Assembly: GCA_016707485.1 (NCBI GenBank)
Contig: JADJHN010000003.1
Span: forward strand, 248,001 to 312,000
Source of the DNA: Lysobacterales bacterium
GTDB taxonomy: Bacteria; Pseudomonadota; Gammaproteobacteria; Xanthomonadales; Rhodanobacteraceae
Length of the DNA: 64,000 bases
Direction: 5' to 3'
Below, one piece after another: positions 56,400 to 64,000 of the stretch (its first letter is position 1; the number at the start of each line of letters is the position of its first letter). The position numbers were made by a program, and so were the translations under genes. The notes beneath the pieces were generated by a model. That model saw only the letters and a program-made list of their open reading frames with translations, was not told the DNA's origin and searched no databases.

Positions 56400-56876
56400 T
56401 CAGAACGGTGTATTGTCAGATTCCTCAGGCCCGGATTCCATCATTCGCCAAGCCTGCGCCTCCGCCCCAGCATTTATGAACGCCATCGTTTTTCGATATA
56501 AGCGGCCTGCCTGCTCTCTGGCTTTCTCGCGGCCAATAGATTTATCCCAAGCGCCGTTCTCAATAGCATCCATTTCGTCGTTGTAGGCGATACTCGCATT
56601 TTCCTCAAGATCTCTTCCATCTTGCTCATAGTCACTAAAGCTTTCCAGATCGTGTTCGCGCACTTCTGTATCGCGTTCCGCTTGACGCGAATCAACCCAT
56701 TCGATCACGGATATACCGAACTCGGCCCAATCCTCTGAACGCACTATCAAGTCCCACGCAACGCTATTCCACCGAATCGAAACTTCGATTTCAACGTCCA
56801 TCGCTAACGCTCGAGCGGTATCGGCTGCCTCGCGAAACGAAGAGAATGTCTCTGACACAATTCCTAAGACGGTCAT
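56400..56876 (-). CDS. Small acidic protein, unknown
   Basis: 158 residues, strongly acidic (many Glu/Asp), soluble. It has a middle segment DTEVREHDLESFSDYEQDGRDLEENASIAYNDEMDAIENGAWDK. It has no signal peptide. Acidic, single-domain proteins of this sort are found as immunity proteins in polymorphic toxin loci, but no toxin is seen nearby. It lies 13 bases downstream of the 57-residue membrane protein gene. Confidence 0.6.
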   Translation of the reverse strand: MTVLGIVSETFSSFREAADTARALAMDVEIEVSIRWNSVAWDLIVRSEDWAEFGISVIEWVDSRQAERDTEVREHDLESFSDYEQDGRDLEENASIAYNDEMDAIENGAWDKSIGREKAREQAGRLYRKTMAFINAGAEAQAWRMMESGPEESDNTPF

Positions 56877-56889
56877 GTGGACAAATCTG

Positions 56890-57063
56890 TTACTTATCTT
56901 TCCTACCTACAATGCCGAACCACGCCCCACCAATGCAGATGATGGTGCCCATGACGATGTACGGCCGCAAGGCGCCGCCATTTTTCTCCCGGTCAATGCC
57001 CGCTGCGATCGCACCGATCAAGTAGATAAGTGCGCAGATCACCATTGCTAATACGTACTTCAT
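56890..57063 (-). CDS. 57-residue two-helix membrane protein
   Basis: Start ATG at 57063, overlapping the stop of the upstream gene (ATGA); stop TAA at 56890-56892. Sequence MKYVLAMVICALIYLIGAIA then AGIDREKNGG and a second helix IVMGTIICIGGAWFGIVG, ending RKDK. The two helices with a short charged loop and a basic tail look like a small regulator, immunity or holin-like protein. Shorter than 60 codons, so easily missed. Confidence 0.7.
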   Translation of the reverse strand: MKYVLAMVICALIYLIGAIAAGIDREKNGGALRPYIVMGTIICIGGAWFGIVGRKDK

Positions 57064-57281
57064 TTCTCTGGCCTCTTTTCGACCGATATCTGTCCAAGGC
57101 GGTAAAGCCCATAACCAGCTGCTCCTAACCCCGCCCCGATCGCTATCATGGGCAGCAATGTGATTCCCGCAGCGCCTCCAGCCAAGGTAACTCCGACTCC
57201 TCCGACAACTGTGTACAGGCTCCCACCTGCAACACCACCAGCGGCGACCGCTTTAGCTGTGTTTTTCAAGCCTTTGAACAT
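57060..57281 (-). CDS. Glycine-rich small membrane protein
   Basis: 73 residues from the ATG preceded by GGAG at 8 bases. A Gly/Ala-zipper helix (AVAAGGVAGGSLYTVVGG, then TLAGGAAGITLLPMIAIG) is followed by AGLGAAGYGLYRLGQISVEK and a charged tail. Glycine-zipper patterns allow tight packing, as in pore-forming peptides and holins. Overlaps the 57-residue protein by 4 bases. Function unknown. Confidence 0.6.
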   Translation of the reverse strand: MFKGLKNTAKAVAAGGVAGGSLYTVVGGVGVTLAGGAAGITLLPMIAIGAGLGAAGYGLYRLGQISVEKRPEK

Positions 57282-57342
57282 TGCGCCTGCTCCACTTCGC
57301 AATCGCTCAAGGAGCGTGCGGTCAATTTCTACGTACCGCCCC

Positions 57343-58398
57343 TCACCTCAACCCCCCACAAATCCTCTCCAACACCTCCAACCCCGGACTCAACTCCCCG
57401 ACCCCCAACCGATTCAAAGCGCCCTCCACCGTCCCCAAATGCTTATGCATATCCGATGCCAACGGATCCACATACAGCAACCCCGTCACCACCTCCCCCA
57501 TCGCATGATGCTTCTGCACATAGTTGCTGGCGGCAATACGGTCGCAGGGGTCGTAGGCGTGGTCGATCTTGTGCAGGCGTAGCGTGGTGCCGTCGTGCTG
57601 GTCGACGTCGATGGTCTGGCCGGGTTCGAAATCCACCACGATCTCTTCGCGAGTCGGAATCACATCCATGCGATTGACCGCATCGTTGTGTTCGCGGACG
57701 TATTCGTAGCTCTTGGTGCTGCCGGCGTGGTTGTTGAAGGCGACGCAGGGGCTGATGACATCGAGGAAGGCGGCGCCCTGGTGCAGGATGGCGCCCTTGA
57801 TCAGCGGGACGAGTTGTTTCTTGTCGCCGGAGAAACTTCTTGCGACGTAGGTCGCGCCGAGTTGCAGGGCGAGGCCGATCAGGTCGATCGGTGAATCGGT
57901 GTTCTTGACACCCTTCTTCGACATCGAGCCTTCGTCGGCGGTGGCGGAGAACTGGCCCTTGGTCAGGCCGTAGACGCCGTTGTTCTCGACGATGTAGACC
58001 ATGTTGACGCCGCGGCGCATGGCGTGGACGAACTGGCCCATGCCGATCGAGGCCGAGTCGCCGTCGCCGGAGACACCGAGATAGAGCAGTTCGCGATTGG
58101 CCAGGTTGGCGCCGGTCAGCACCGACGGCATGCGGCCGTGCACGGTGTTGAAGCCGTGCGACTGGCCGAGAAAGTAATCGGGCGTCTTGGAGCTGCAGCC
58201 GATGCCGGAGAGCTTGGCAACGCGGTGCGGTTCGACGTTGAGTTCCCAGCAGGCCTGGATGATCGCCGCCGAAATCGAATCGTGGCCGCAGCCGGCGCAG
58301 AGCGTCGAGATCTTGCCTTCGTAGTCGCGCCGGGTGTGGCAGAGCGCGTTCTTCGGCAGGGTCGGATGATGCAGCTTGGGCTTGGCGATGTAGGTCAT
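57343..58398 (-). CDS. 2-oxoacid:ferredoxin oxidoreductase beta subunit
   Basis: 351 residues. TPP and iron-sulfur ligands are intact: C34 and C37 in LCAGCGHDSI, C68 in GIGCSSKTPDYF, C218 in SPCVAFNNH. The pyrophosphate loop is GDGDSASIGMGQFVHA and the metal loop VENNGVYGLTKGQFSAT. The beta subunit binds TPP and one [4Fe-4S]. With the alpha chain upstream it most likely decarboxylates 2-oxoglutarate or another 2-oxoacid, reducing ferredoxin. It lies 399 bases from the alpha gene, separated by repeats. Confidence 0.92.
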   Translation of the reverse strand: MTYIAKPKLHHPTLPKNALCHTRRDYEGKISTLCAGCGHDSISAAIIQACWELNVEPHRVAKLSGIGCSSKTPDYFLGQSHGFNTVHGRMPSVLTGANLANRELLYLGVSGDGDSASIGMGQFVHAMRRGVNMVYIVENNGVYGLTKGQFSATADEGSMSKKGVKNTDSPIDLIGLALQLGATYVARSFSGDKKQLVPLIKGAILHQGAAFLDVISPCVAFNNHAGSTKSYEYVREHNDAVNRMDVIPTREEIVVDFEPGQTIDVDQHDGTTLRLHKIDHAYDPCDRIAASNYVQKHHAMGEVVTGLLYVDPLASDMHKHLGTVEGALNRLGVGELSPGLEVLERICGGLR

Positions 58399-58797
58399 TG
58401 GCTGGGCTCTGCGTGCAGGTCAATCATTTTTATTCCATATCCGCAGCTACGCTGCGTTCCCCTCTTCCGGCGCTTTGCGCCACCTTCTCCCGCAAGGGGG
58501 AGAAGGGATTCGCGTCGCGTTGGCGAGAGACGTGATGTATGCATATAGCCGCAGCGACGCTGCGCCCCCTCATCCGGCGCTTCGCGCCACCTTCTCCCGC
58601 AGGGGGAGAAGGGAACCATGGTTTTTGTCCGATCTCACGCGCGCGAAATTGCTTCGCGCCACCTTCTCCCGAAAGGGGAGAAGGGGTTGTCTTCGCGAAT
58701 GTTCGCGTCGGCACCCCTGCCTCCGCAGTCCGGCCTTCGCCGGGTCGACGGTTTCTTTGGAGTGTGCGCGTGATTGGATTTGCCCGCATTCGGTGGG
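58399..58797. other. 399-base gap filled by repeats
   Basis: Between the alpha and beta genes of the same operon. Positions 58438-58687 hold three triple-hairpin repeat copies; the remainder (58688-58797) shows no gene. Confidence 0.7.
58438..58687. repeat. Triple-hairpin palindromic repeats, three copies
   Basis: Copies at about 58438-58508, 58549-58613 and 58651-58687 (partial). Each has three motifs in order: CGCAGCnACGCTGCG, CCGGCGCTTCGCGCC and CCTTCTCCCGCAGGGGGAGA. A fourth copy lies at 60801-60866. Spacing varies. They form strong hairpins in RNA. Confidence 0.85.
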
Positions 58798-60642
58798 TCA
58801 TGCCACGGTCTCCGAGGCTTGCGCGGATACGCTGGCGCCTCGCATGTGCTCGGCGATGGCGCGGACGATGAAGCGGGCGGTGATCGGGGTGCCGTCGTAG
58901 TGCAGGATCTTGATGACGCGGGCGGGATCCAGATCGAACTCGTTGATCAGCAGGCTGCGCAACTGGGCGTCGCGGTTCTGTTCGATCAGGAACACGCGCT
59001 CGTGCGAGAGCACGAACTGGCGCACCATTTCGGGGAACGGGAAGGCGCGAACGCGCAGGGTGTCGAGATGCAGATCCTGCGCTTCGAGCACGGTGATCGC
59101 TTCATCCATGGACGGACTGGTCGAGCCGTAGAAGATGGCGCCGAAGTTCGCCTTTTTCTTCGCCGTGCGCAGGATCGGTTGCGGCACCAGTGACTTGGCC
59201 GTGTCGAACTTCTGCAGCAGGCGTTCCATGTTGTACAGGTAATCCGGGCCGCGTTCGGAATAGCGTGCGTAGGGATCGCGCGAGGTGCCACGGGTGAAGT
59301 AGCTGCCCTTGGTCGGATGCGTGCCGGGATAGGTGCGATACGGAATGCCATCGCCATCGACATCCTTGTAGCGGCCGAAGTCCCTGCCCGCTTCAAGCTC
59401 TTCGGCGGTCATGACCTTGCCGCGATCGTAGGCGCGCGCATCGTCCCAGGTGAACGGCGCGCACAGGCGCTGGTTCATGCCGATGTCGAGATCGGTCATG
59501 ACAAAGATGGGTGTCTGCAGGCGGTCGGCGAGATCAAGTGCCTGCGCTGAGAACTCGAAGCACTCGTGCGGATCCTCGGGCAGCAGCAGGACGTGCTTGG
59601 TGTCGCCGTGCGAGGCGTAGGCCGCGGCGACGATATCCGACTGCTGGGTGCGCGTCGGCATGCCGGTCGAGGGGCCGCCGCGTTGCACATCGATGATGGT
59701 GACCGGGATTTCGGCGAAGTAGGCGAGGCCGATGAACTCGTTCATCAGCGAGACGCCGGGGCCGGAGGTGGTGGTGAAGGCGCGTGCGCCATTCCAGCCG
59801 GCGCCGGTGACGATGCCGATGGAGGCGATCTCGTCTTCGGCCTGGATCATGGCGTAGCGGTTCTTGCCGGTTGCCGGATCGACGCGGAATTTCTGGCAAT
59901 AGGACTGGAAGGCTTCGGCCAGCGACGAGGACGGCGTGATCGGATACCAGGCGCAGACGGTGGCGCCGCCGTAGACACAGCCGAGTGCGGCAGCGGTATT
60001 GCCATCGACGAAAATCTTGTCGCCGACGTTGTCGGCTTTCTGCACGCGCAGGCCGATCGGGGCGAGGTGTTCCTTCGCGTGGGTGATGCCGAGATGCAGG
60101 GCGTGGATGTTGGCGTCGAGAAGTTTCGGCTTGGATTTGTACTGCTGGCCGATCAGGGTCTCGATGACATCGGCATCGATGCCGAGCAAGTGCGAGAGTG
60201 CGCCGACATAGATGATGTTCTTGAACAGCTGGCGCTGGCGGGGATCGTCGTAGGTGGCATTGCTGATCTGGGTCAGCGGCATGCCGATGACGGTCACATC
60301 CTCGCGAAAACTCGATTTCGGCAGCGGTTTGCTGTTGTCGTAGAAGAGATAGCCGCCGGGTTCGATTTCCTTGACGTCGGCCGCCCAGGTTTGCGGGTTC
60401 ATCGCCACCATCAGGTCGACGCCGCCGCGACGCCCAAGCCAGCCTTGTTCGGTGACGCGCACTTCGTACCAGGTGGGCAAGCCCTGGATGTTGGACGGGA
60501 AGATGTTGCGCGGGCTGACCGGCACGCCCATGCGGATGATCGATTTCGCGAACATCTCGTTGGCCGAGGCGGAGCCCGAGCCGTTGACGTTGGCGAACTT
60601 GATGACGAAATCATTGGTGGCGGTGATGGGGGTCATGCGCAT
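58798..60642 (-). CDS. 2-oxoacid:ferredoxin oxidoreductase, fused gamma-alpha subunit
   Basis: 614 residues. The gamma domain occupies about 1-200 (NDFVIKFANVNGSGSASANEM then YEVRVTEQGWLGRRGGVDLM). The alpha domain follows, with the pyrimidine-site signature YPITPSSSLAE, GAGWNGARAFTTTSGPGVSLM and TDLDIGMNQRLCAPF. Such fusions are usual in KorA-type enzymes of aerobic bacteria. The ATG at 60642 is preceded by GGAGAGGAGAGAC, which lies in a palindromic repeat; a second ATG at 60636 is possible. Pairs with the beta subunit. Confidence 0.92.
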   Translation of the reverse strand: MRMTPITATNDFVIKFANVNGSGSASANEMFAKSIIRMGVPVSPRNIFPSNIQGLPTWYEVRVTEQGWLGRRGGVDLMVAMNPQTWAADVKEIEPGGYLFYDNSKPLPKSSFREDVTVIGMPLTQISNATYDDPRQRQLFKNIIYVGALSHLLGIDADVIETLIGQQYKSKPKLLDANIHALHLGITHAKEHLAPIGLRVQKADNVGDKIFVDGNTAAALGCVYGGATVCAWYPITPSSSLAEAFQSYCQKFRVDPATGKNRYAMIQAEDEIASIGIVTGAGWNGARAFTTTSGPGVSLMNEFIGLAYFAEIPVTIIDVQRGGPSTGMPTRTQQSDIVAAAYASHGDTKHVLLLPEDPHECFEFSAQALDLADRLQTPIFVMTDLDIGMNQRLCAPFTWDDARAYDRGKVMTAEELEAGRDFGRYKDVDGDGIPYRTYPGTHPTKGSYFTRGTSRDPYARYSERGPDYLYNMERLLQKFDTAKSLVPQPILRTAKKKANFGAIFYGSTSPSMDEAITVLEAQDLHLDTLRVRAFPFPEMVRQFVLSHERVFLIEQNRDAQLRSLLINEFDLDPARVIKILHYDGTPITARFIVRAIAEHMRGASVSAQASETVA

Positions 60643-60644
60643 GT

Positions 60645-60673
60645 CTCTCCTCTCCCGTGGGGAGAGGGTGGGC
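60645..60673. repeat. Palindromic repeat (CTCTCC/GGAGAG) at the korA-type gene start
   Basis: CTCTCCTCTCCC-GTG-GGGAGAGGGTGGGCC. The minus-strand GGAGAGGAGAG serves as the ribosome binding site of the alpha gene. Confidence 0.75.
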
Positions 60674-60742
60674 CATAAGGGTGGGTGTTCATTGCGATGC
60701 CGGAGGCAAGATCAAGATCGCCGTCTGTCGGCAGGAAGCGGC

Positions 60743-60785
60743 CTTCTCCCTCTCCCCTTGCGGGAGAGGGGTGGGGAGAGGGGGC
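60743..60785. repeat. Palindromic repeat (CTCTCCC/GGGAGAG)
   Basis: CTCCCTCTCCCC-TTGC-GGGAGAGGGGTGGGGAGAGGGG, forming a stem of about eight pairs. Confidence 0.75.
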
Positions 60786-60800
60786 GTGGGTGGCGAATTG

Positions 60801-60866
60801 CGCAGCGTTGTTGCGTACCCCTCATCCGGCGCTTCGCGCCACCTTCTCCCACAAGGGGAGAAGGGA
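60801..60866. repeat. Triple-hairpin palindromic repeat, fourth copy
   Basis: Contains CGCAGCGTTGTTGCG, CCCCTCATCCGGCGCTTCGC and CCTTCTCCCACAAGGGGAGA in the same order as the three upstream copies. Confidence 0.85.
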
Positions 60867-60934
60867 ACCGCGTCCAACCCTGGACGGGGCCCAGGTTTGG
60901 GAAGATTGGCAGGCGCATAGGGCGGCAGCGTAGG

Positions 60935-62785
60935 TCACGCGGCCTCCCGCTTGCCGATCTTGCCGGGGCAAGCAGGCGTATCGGCGTGGATCATCTGGAT
61001 GAGCGTCTTTTGCATGTCCCAGGCGCCGGTCGGGCAGCGTTCGGCGCAGAGGCCGCAATGCAGGCAGACGTCTTCATCCTTGACCATGACGCGTTGGGTC
61101 TTCAGCGGGCCGGACACATACAGGGACTGCGTGAGATTGAGCGCGGGTGCGGTGAGTTTCTGGCGCAGTTCGGGTTCGGGCGCGTTGCCGGTGAAGGTGA
61201 TGCAGTCCATCGGGCAGATGTCGACGCAGGCATCGCATTCGATGCAGGCGGAATCGGTGAACACGGTTTGCACATCGCAGTTGAGGCAACGCTGGGCTTC
61301 CTTCCAGGCGGTTGCGGCGTCAAAGCCGAGTTCGACTTCGAGGCTGATGCTTTTCACGGCTTCGGCAAACGGCACCAGCGGCACCTTGAAGCGCTCGTCG
61401 TTGGAGATGTCGTTGTCGTAGCTCCACTCGTGGATGCCCATCTTCTGCGAGAGCACCTTGACCTGAGGCGGCGGGCGCTCGGCGGTTGCCTGCCCGGACA
61501 GCAGGCGATCGATGGAAACGGCAGCTTCGTGGCCGTGGGCGACGGCCCAGATGATGTTCTTCGGGCCGAACGCCGCATCGCCGCCGAACAGCACATGCGG
61601 CAGGCTGGACTGGTGGGTGACCTCGTTGACGACCGGCATGCCCCATTCGTTGAAGTCGATGCCGAGGTCGCGCTCGATCCACGGGAACGCATTTTCCTGG
61701 CCCACGGCGACCAGCACTTCGTCGCACTCGAACAACTGGTCGGGCTCGCCGGTCGGCACCAGCGTGCGACGGCCGCGCGCGTCCTTCTCGGCGCGCACCT
61801 TCTCGAACAGCATGCCGGTCAGTTTGCCGTTGTCATGGACATAGGATTTCGGCACCAGATAGTTGAGGATCGGAATGCCCTCGTGGGCGGCATCTTCCTT
61901 TTCCCAGGGCGAGGCTTTCATCTCCTCGAAGCCGGAACGCACGATCACCTTCACGTCCTCGCCACCCAGGCGACGCGCCGAGCGGCAGCAGTCCATCGCG
62001 GTATTGCCGCCGCCGAGCACGATCACGCGCTTGCTGATCTGCTTGACGTGGCCGAAATACACCGAGGACAGCCAGTCGATGCCGATATGGATGTGCGCGG
62101 CGGCCTCGGCCGATCCCGGCAGCTCCAGCGCCCGGCCGCGCGGCGCGCCTGAGCCGACAAAAATTGCGTCGTAGCCCTGGCCAAGCATGGAGCGCATCGA
62201 TTCGATGCGCTGCCCGCCCTTCAGTACGACGCCGAGATCGAGGATGTAGCCGACCTCCTCGTCGATGACCGATTCGGGCAGGCGAAAGCGCGGCACCTGG
62301 GTGCGCATGAAACCGCCACCCTTCCGGTCGGCTTCGAAAACGGTGACTTCGTAGCCGAGCGGGGCCAGGTCGCGGGCGACGGTCAGCGATGCCGGACCCG
62401 CGCCAATGCAGGCGATGCGCTTGCCATTCTTTTGCGCGGCCCGTTTCGGCATGCGTCCTTTCACCTCACCCTTGTTGTCGGCAGCGACGCGCTTGAGACG
62501 GCAGATGGCGACGGGTTCGGGTTTCTCGCCGTTGTTTTCCTCGACGCGACCCCGCCGGCAGGCCGGTTCGCAGGGTCGATCGCAGGTGCGCCCGAGGATG
62601 CCGGGAAAGACATTCGCCTCCCAGTTGATCATGTAGGCATCGGCGTGGCGCCCTGCCGCGATCAGTCGGATGTATTCGGGGACGGGAGTGTGGGCCGGAC
62701 AGGCCCATTGGCAATCGACGACTTTGTGGAAGTAGTCCGGATTACGACTATCGGTGGGCTGCACGATTTCCCTCGCTGACAACAA
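60935..62785 (-). CDS. GltD-like NAD(P)H flavoprotein with C-terminal ferredoxin motifs
   Basis: 616 residues. N-terminal iron-sulfur cysteines C25, C29, C68, C72 and C76 (CQWACPAHTP, GRTCDRPCEPACRRG). The FAD loop is ACIGAGPASLTVARDL, the NAD(P) loop VIVLGGGNTAMDCCRSARRL, and the second FAD motif VLFGGDAAFGPKNI. Near the C terminus two ferredoxin clusters, CIECDACVDICPMDC and CLHCGLCAERCPTGAW, are fused on. It could pass electrons between NAD(P)H and the ferredoxin used by the oxidoreductase encoded downstream. It is the first gene of this three-gene group. Confidence 0.9.
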   Translation of the reverse strand: MLSAREIVQPTDSRNPDYFHKVVDCQWACPAHTPVPEYIRLIAAGRHADAYMINWEANVFPGILGRTCDRPCEPACRRGRVEENNGEKPEPVAICRLKRVAADNKGEVKGRMPKRAAQKNGKRIACIGAGPASLTVARDLAPLGYEVTVFEADRKGGGFMRTQVPRFRLPESVIDEEVGYILDLGVVLKGGQRIESMRSMLGQGYDAIFVGSGAPRGRALELPGSAEAAAHIHIGIDWLSSVYFGHVKQISKRVIVLGGGNTAMDCCRSARRLGGEDVKVIVRSGFEEMKASPWEKEDAAHEGIPILNYLVPKSYVHDNGKLTGMLFEKVRAEKDARGRRTLVPTGEPDQLFECDEVLVAVGQENAFPWIERDLGIDFNEWGMPVVNEVTHQSSLPHVLFGGDAAFGPKNIIWAVAHGHEAAVSIDRLLSGQATAERPPPQVKVLSQKMGIHEWSYDNDISNDERFKVPLVPFAEAVKSISLEVELGFDAATAWKEAQRCLNCDVQTVFTDSACIECDACVDICPMDCITFTGNAPEPELRQKLTAPALNLTQSLYVSGPLKTQRVMVKDEDVCLHCGLCAERCPTGAWDMQKTLIQMIHADTPACPGKIGKREAA

Positions 62786-63034
62786 GCCGGCGTACCGGCG
62801 ATCGGTTTCCCTGATCGCGTCGCAAGGATTCGGGGCGCGGTCGATCCGAGTCTAGACGCGAGCCGACCGCGAATGAAAGGCCCGGTGCACAAAACGCGAT
62901 TCGGGGTTCGGGAATGAGGATGGAGGGTGGAGGATGGGAACAGTGCGTCGTCGCCGGCAATGGCCGCTTCCGGCTCTGGCCCTGAGCGGTGCTTCGCGCC
63001 AGAATGCGGAGTCGAAATCCGCACAAGGGTCGCC

Positions 63035-64000
63035 ATGCAACGATTCGCCCTCGCCTTCCTCACGCTGGTTGGCACGAGTCTGTTCGTGTCGGTTGCCCGC
63101 GCCGAAACGCGCGACTTCGAGCCGATGGACGTATTTGCCCTGGAATGGGTGGACAGTCCGCAGATCTCGCCGGATGGCCAGCGCATCGTTTACGCGCGTA
63201 CGGGTTTCGACGTGATGAAGGACCGCAAGCGTTCCAGCTTGTGGATGATCGACGCCGATGGTCGCCAGCATCGACCGCTTGCCGCCAGTGGCAGTGGGGC
63301 GGCGTGGTCGGCGGACGGGCGGCGCATCGCCTACGTCGCCAGCACCGACGGCTCGACGCAGATCCGCATGCACTGGCTCGATGGCGGGCAGGACGCCAGC
63401 ATCACCCGGCTGACGGGCTCGCCCGGCAACCTGAGTTGGTCGCCGGATGGCCAATGGCTGGCCTTCACCCTGCGCGTGCCGGCGGACGAGGCGCCGCTGG
63501 CGAGCATGCCGAAGGCTCCGAAGGGTGCGGAATGGGCGGCACCGGTCAAGGTCATTGATCGGGTCATCTATCGCATCGATGGCGGCGGCTATGTCGATCC
63601 CGGTTACACGCATGTGTTCGTGGTTGCCGCCGACGGCGGTGCGGCTCGCCAGATCACCAGCGGCAAACACAATTTCAATGGCCGCCCGGCGTGGAGCGCG
63701 GACGGAAAATCGGTGATCGTTTCGGCCAATCTCGATGCGGACTGGGAATACCAGCCGACCGAAAGCGATCTCTATCGCTTCGCCATCAGCGATGGGGCGA
63801 TGACGCGCCTGACCGAGCGCAAGGGCCCGGACCGCAGCCCGCTGCTGTCGGCGGACGGTCGCCAACTGGCCTGGCTCGGCTACGACGACATGCGCCACCC
63901 GTACCAGACGACGCGCCTCCATGTCGGCAATGCCGATGCCGGCAACGCGCGCGCCTTGACCGACGGCTTCGACTACAGCATCGATGCCGCGGCCTGGGAT
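63035..64000 (+). CDS. S9-type prolyl oligopeptidase / dipeptidyl peptidase (3' end outside window)
   Basis: 322 codons visible, open to the right edge. The signal peptide is MQRFALAFLTLVGTSLFVSVARAET. Propeller blades follow, with SPQISPDGQRIVYAR, GAAWSADGRRIAYVAS, LSWSPDGQWLAFTL and GRPAWSADGKSVIVSAN. These match the N-terminal beta-propeller of exported S9 acyl-peptide hydrolases, which control access to the Ser-Asp-His site. That catalytic domain lies beyond this window. The divergent GltD-like gene is 249 bases away. Confidence 0.9.
   Translation, partial: MQRFALAFLTLVGTSLFVSVARAETRDFEPMDVFALEWVDSPQISPDGQRIVYARTGFDVMKDRKRSSLWMIDADGRQHRPLAASGSGAAWSADGRRIAYVASTDGSTQIRMHWLDGGQDASITRLTGSPGNLSWSPDGQWLAFTLRVPADEAPLASMPKAPKGAEWAAPVKVIDRVIYRIDGGGYVDPGYTHVFVVAADGGAARQITSGKHNFNGRPAWSADGKSVIVSANLDADWEYQPTESDLYRFAISDGAMTRLTERKGPDRSPLLSADGRQLAWLGYDDMRHPYQTTRLHVGNADAGNARALTDGFDYSIDAAAWD

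Noticed and set aside
62880..62945. Third GGGAAT-type inverted repeat
   Set aside because: Only a few loosely related GGGAAT/GGATGG units; no matching complementary arm was found.

Overview
The window is about 65% GC chromosomal DNA of a gammaproteobacterium of the order Lysobacterales (Xanthomonadales). The thrS-infC-rpmI-rplT-pheS-pheT-ihfA-merR-tRNA-Pro block has the order typical of that group. Several secreted proteins end in a short F-x-x-G-F-D/E tail that I associate loosely with Rhodanobacteraceae-type genomes; the genus cannot be fixed from the sequence alone.

Layout. 1-2.3 kb: a DUF1800/DUF1501 secreted pair. 2.3-5.5 kb: a zinc-uptake operon (porin, binding protein, permease, no ATPase) behind a likely Zur box. 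5.5-9.4 kb: mgtE, an ECF sigma/anti-sigma pair with a divergent small membrane protein, and ssb. 9.6-16.0 kb: a tight six-gene arsenic operon (TVP38-flavoprotein fusion, ArsM-like methyltransferase, two arsenosugar-type glycosyltransferases, a fatty-acid-hydroxylase-like membrane enzyme, radical SAM ArsS). 16-31 kb: ispB, rfbB, tgt-queA, a DesK/DesR-type two-component system with an ABC-2 exporter, a class III aminotransferase, pip, tRNA-Pro, merR-ihfA-pheT. 31-35.6 kb: pheS, rplT, rpmI, infC (non-AUG start), thrS, tRNA-Val. 35.8-41.2 kb: an MBOAT O-acyltransferase with its partner, uvrB, fimT, tRNA-Asn.

42-57.3 kb is the accessory part: a repeat-built LEA-like secreted protein, a lipoprotein, and five secreted proteins (delta-60 repeats, CHRD, two beta-propeller types, and a large PD40/Calx-beta protein), four of which end in the same tag. 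Then come a REP-associated tyrosine transposase whose 3' end plus REP-like flank is tandemly duplicated, and a lower-GC islet of four small genes encoding a lipoprotein, an acidic protein and two tiny membrane proteins, one of them only 57 residues. 57.3-62.8 kb returns to core metabolism: a 2-oxoacid:ferredoxin oxidoreductase (beta, fused gamma-alpha) and a GltD-like flavoprotein carrying extra ferredoxin motifs. The gaps here are filled with palindromic repeats. An S9-type peptidase runs off the right end.

Two families of dispersed palindromic repeats recur. GGGAAT-rich inverted pairs abut the start codons of tgt and pheT. A composite triple-hairpin element occupies the gaps around the ferredoxin oxidoreductase genes. 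All names are assigned by motif recognition; no database search was run.
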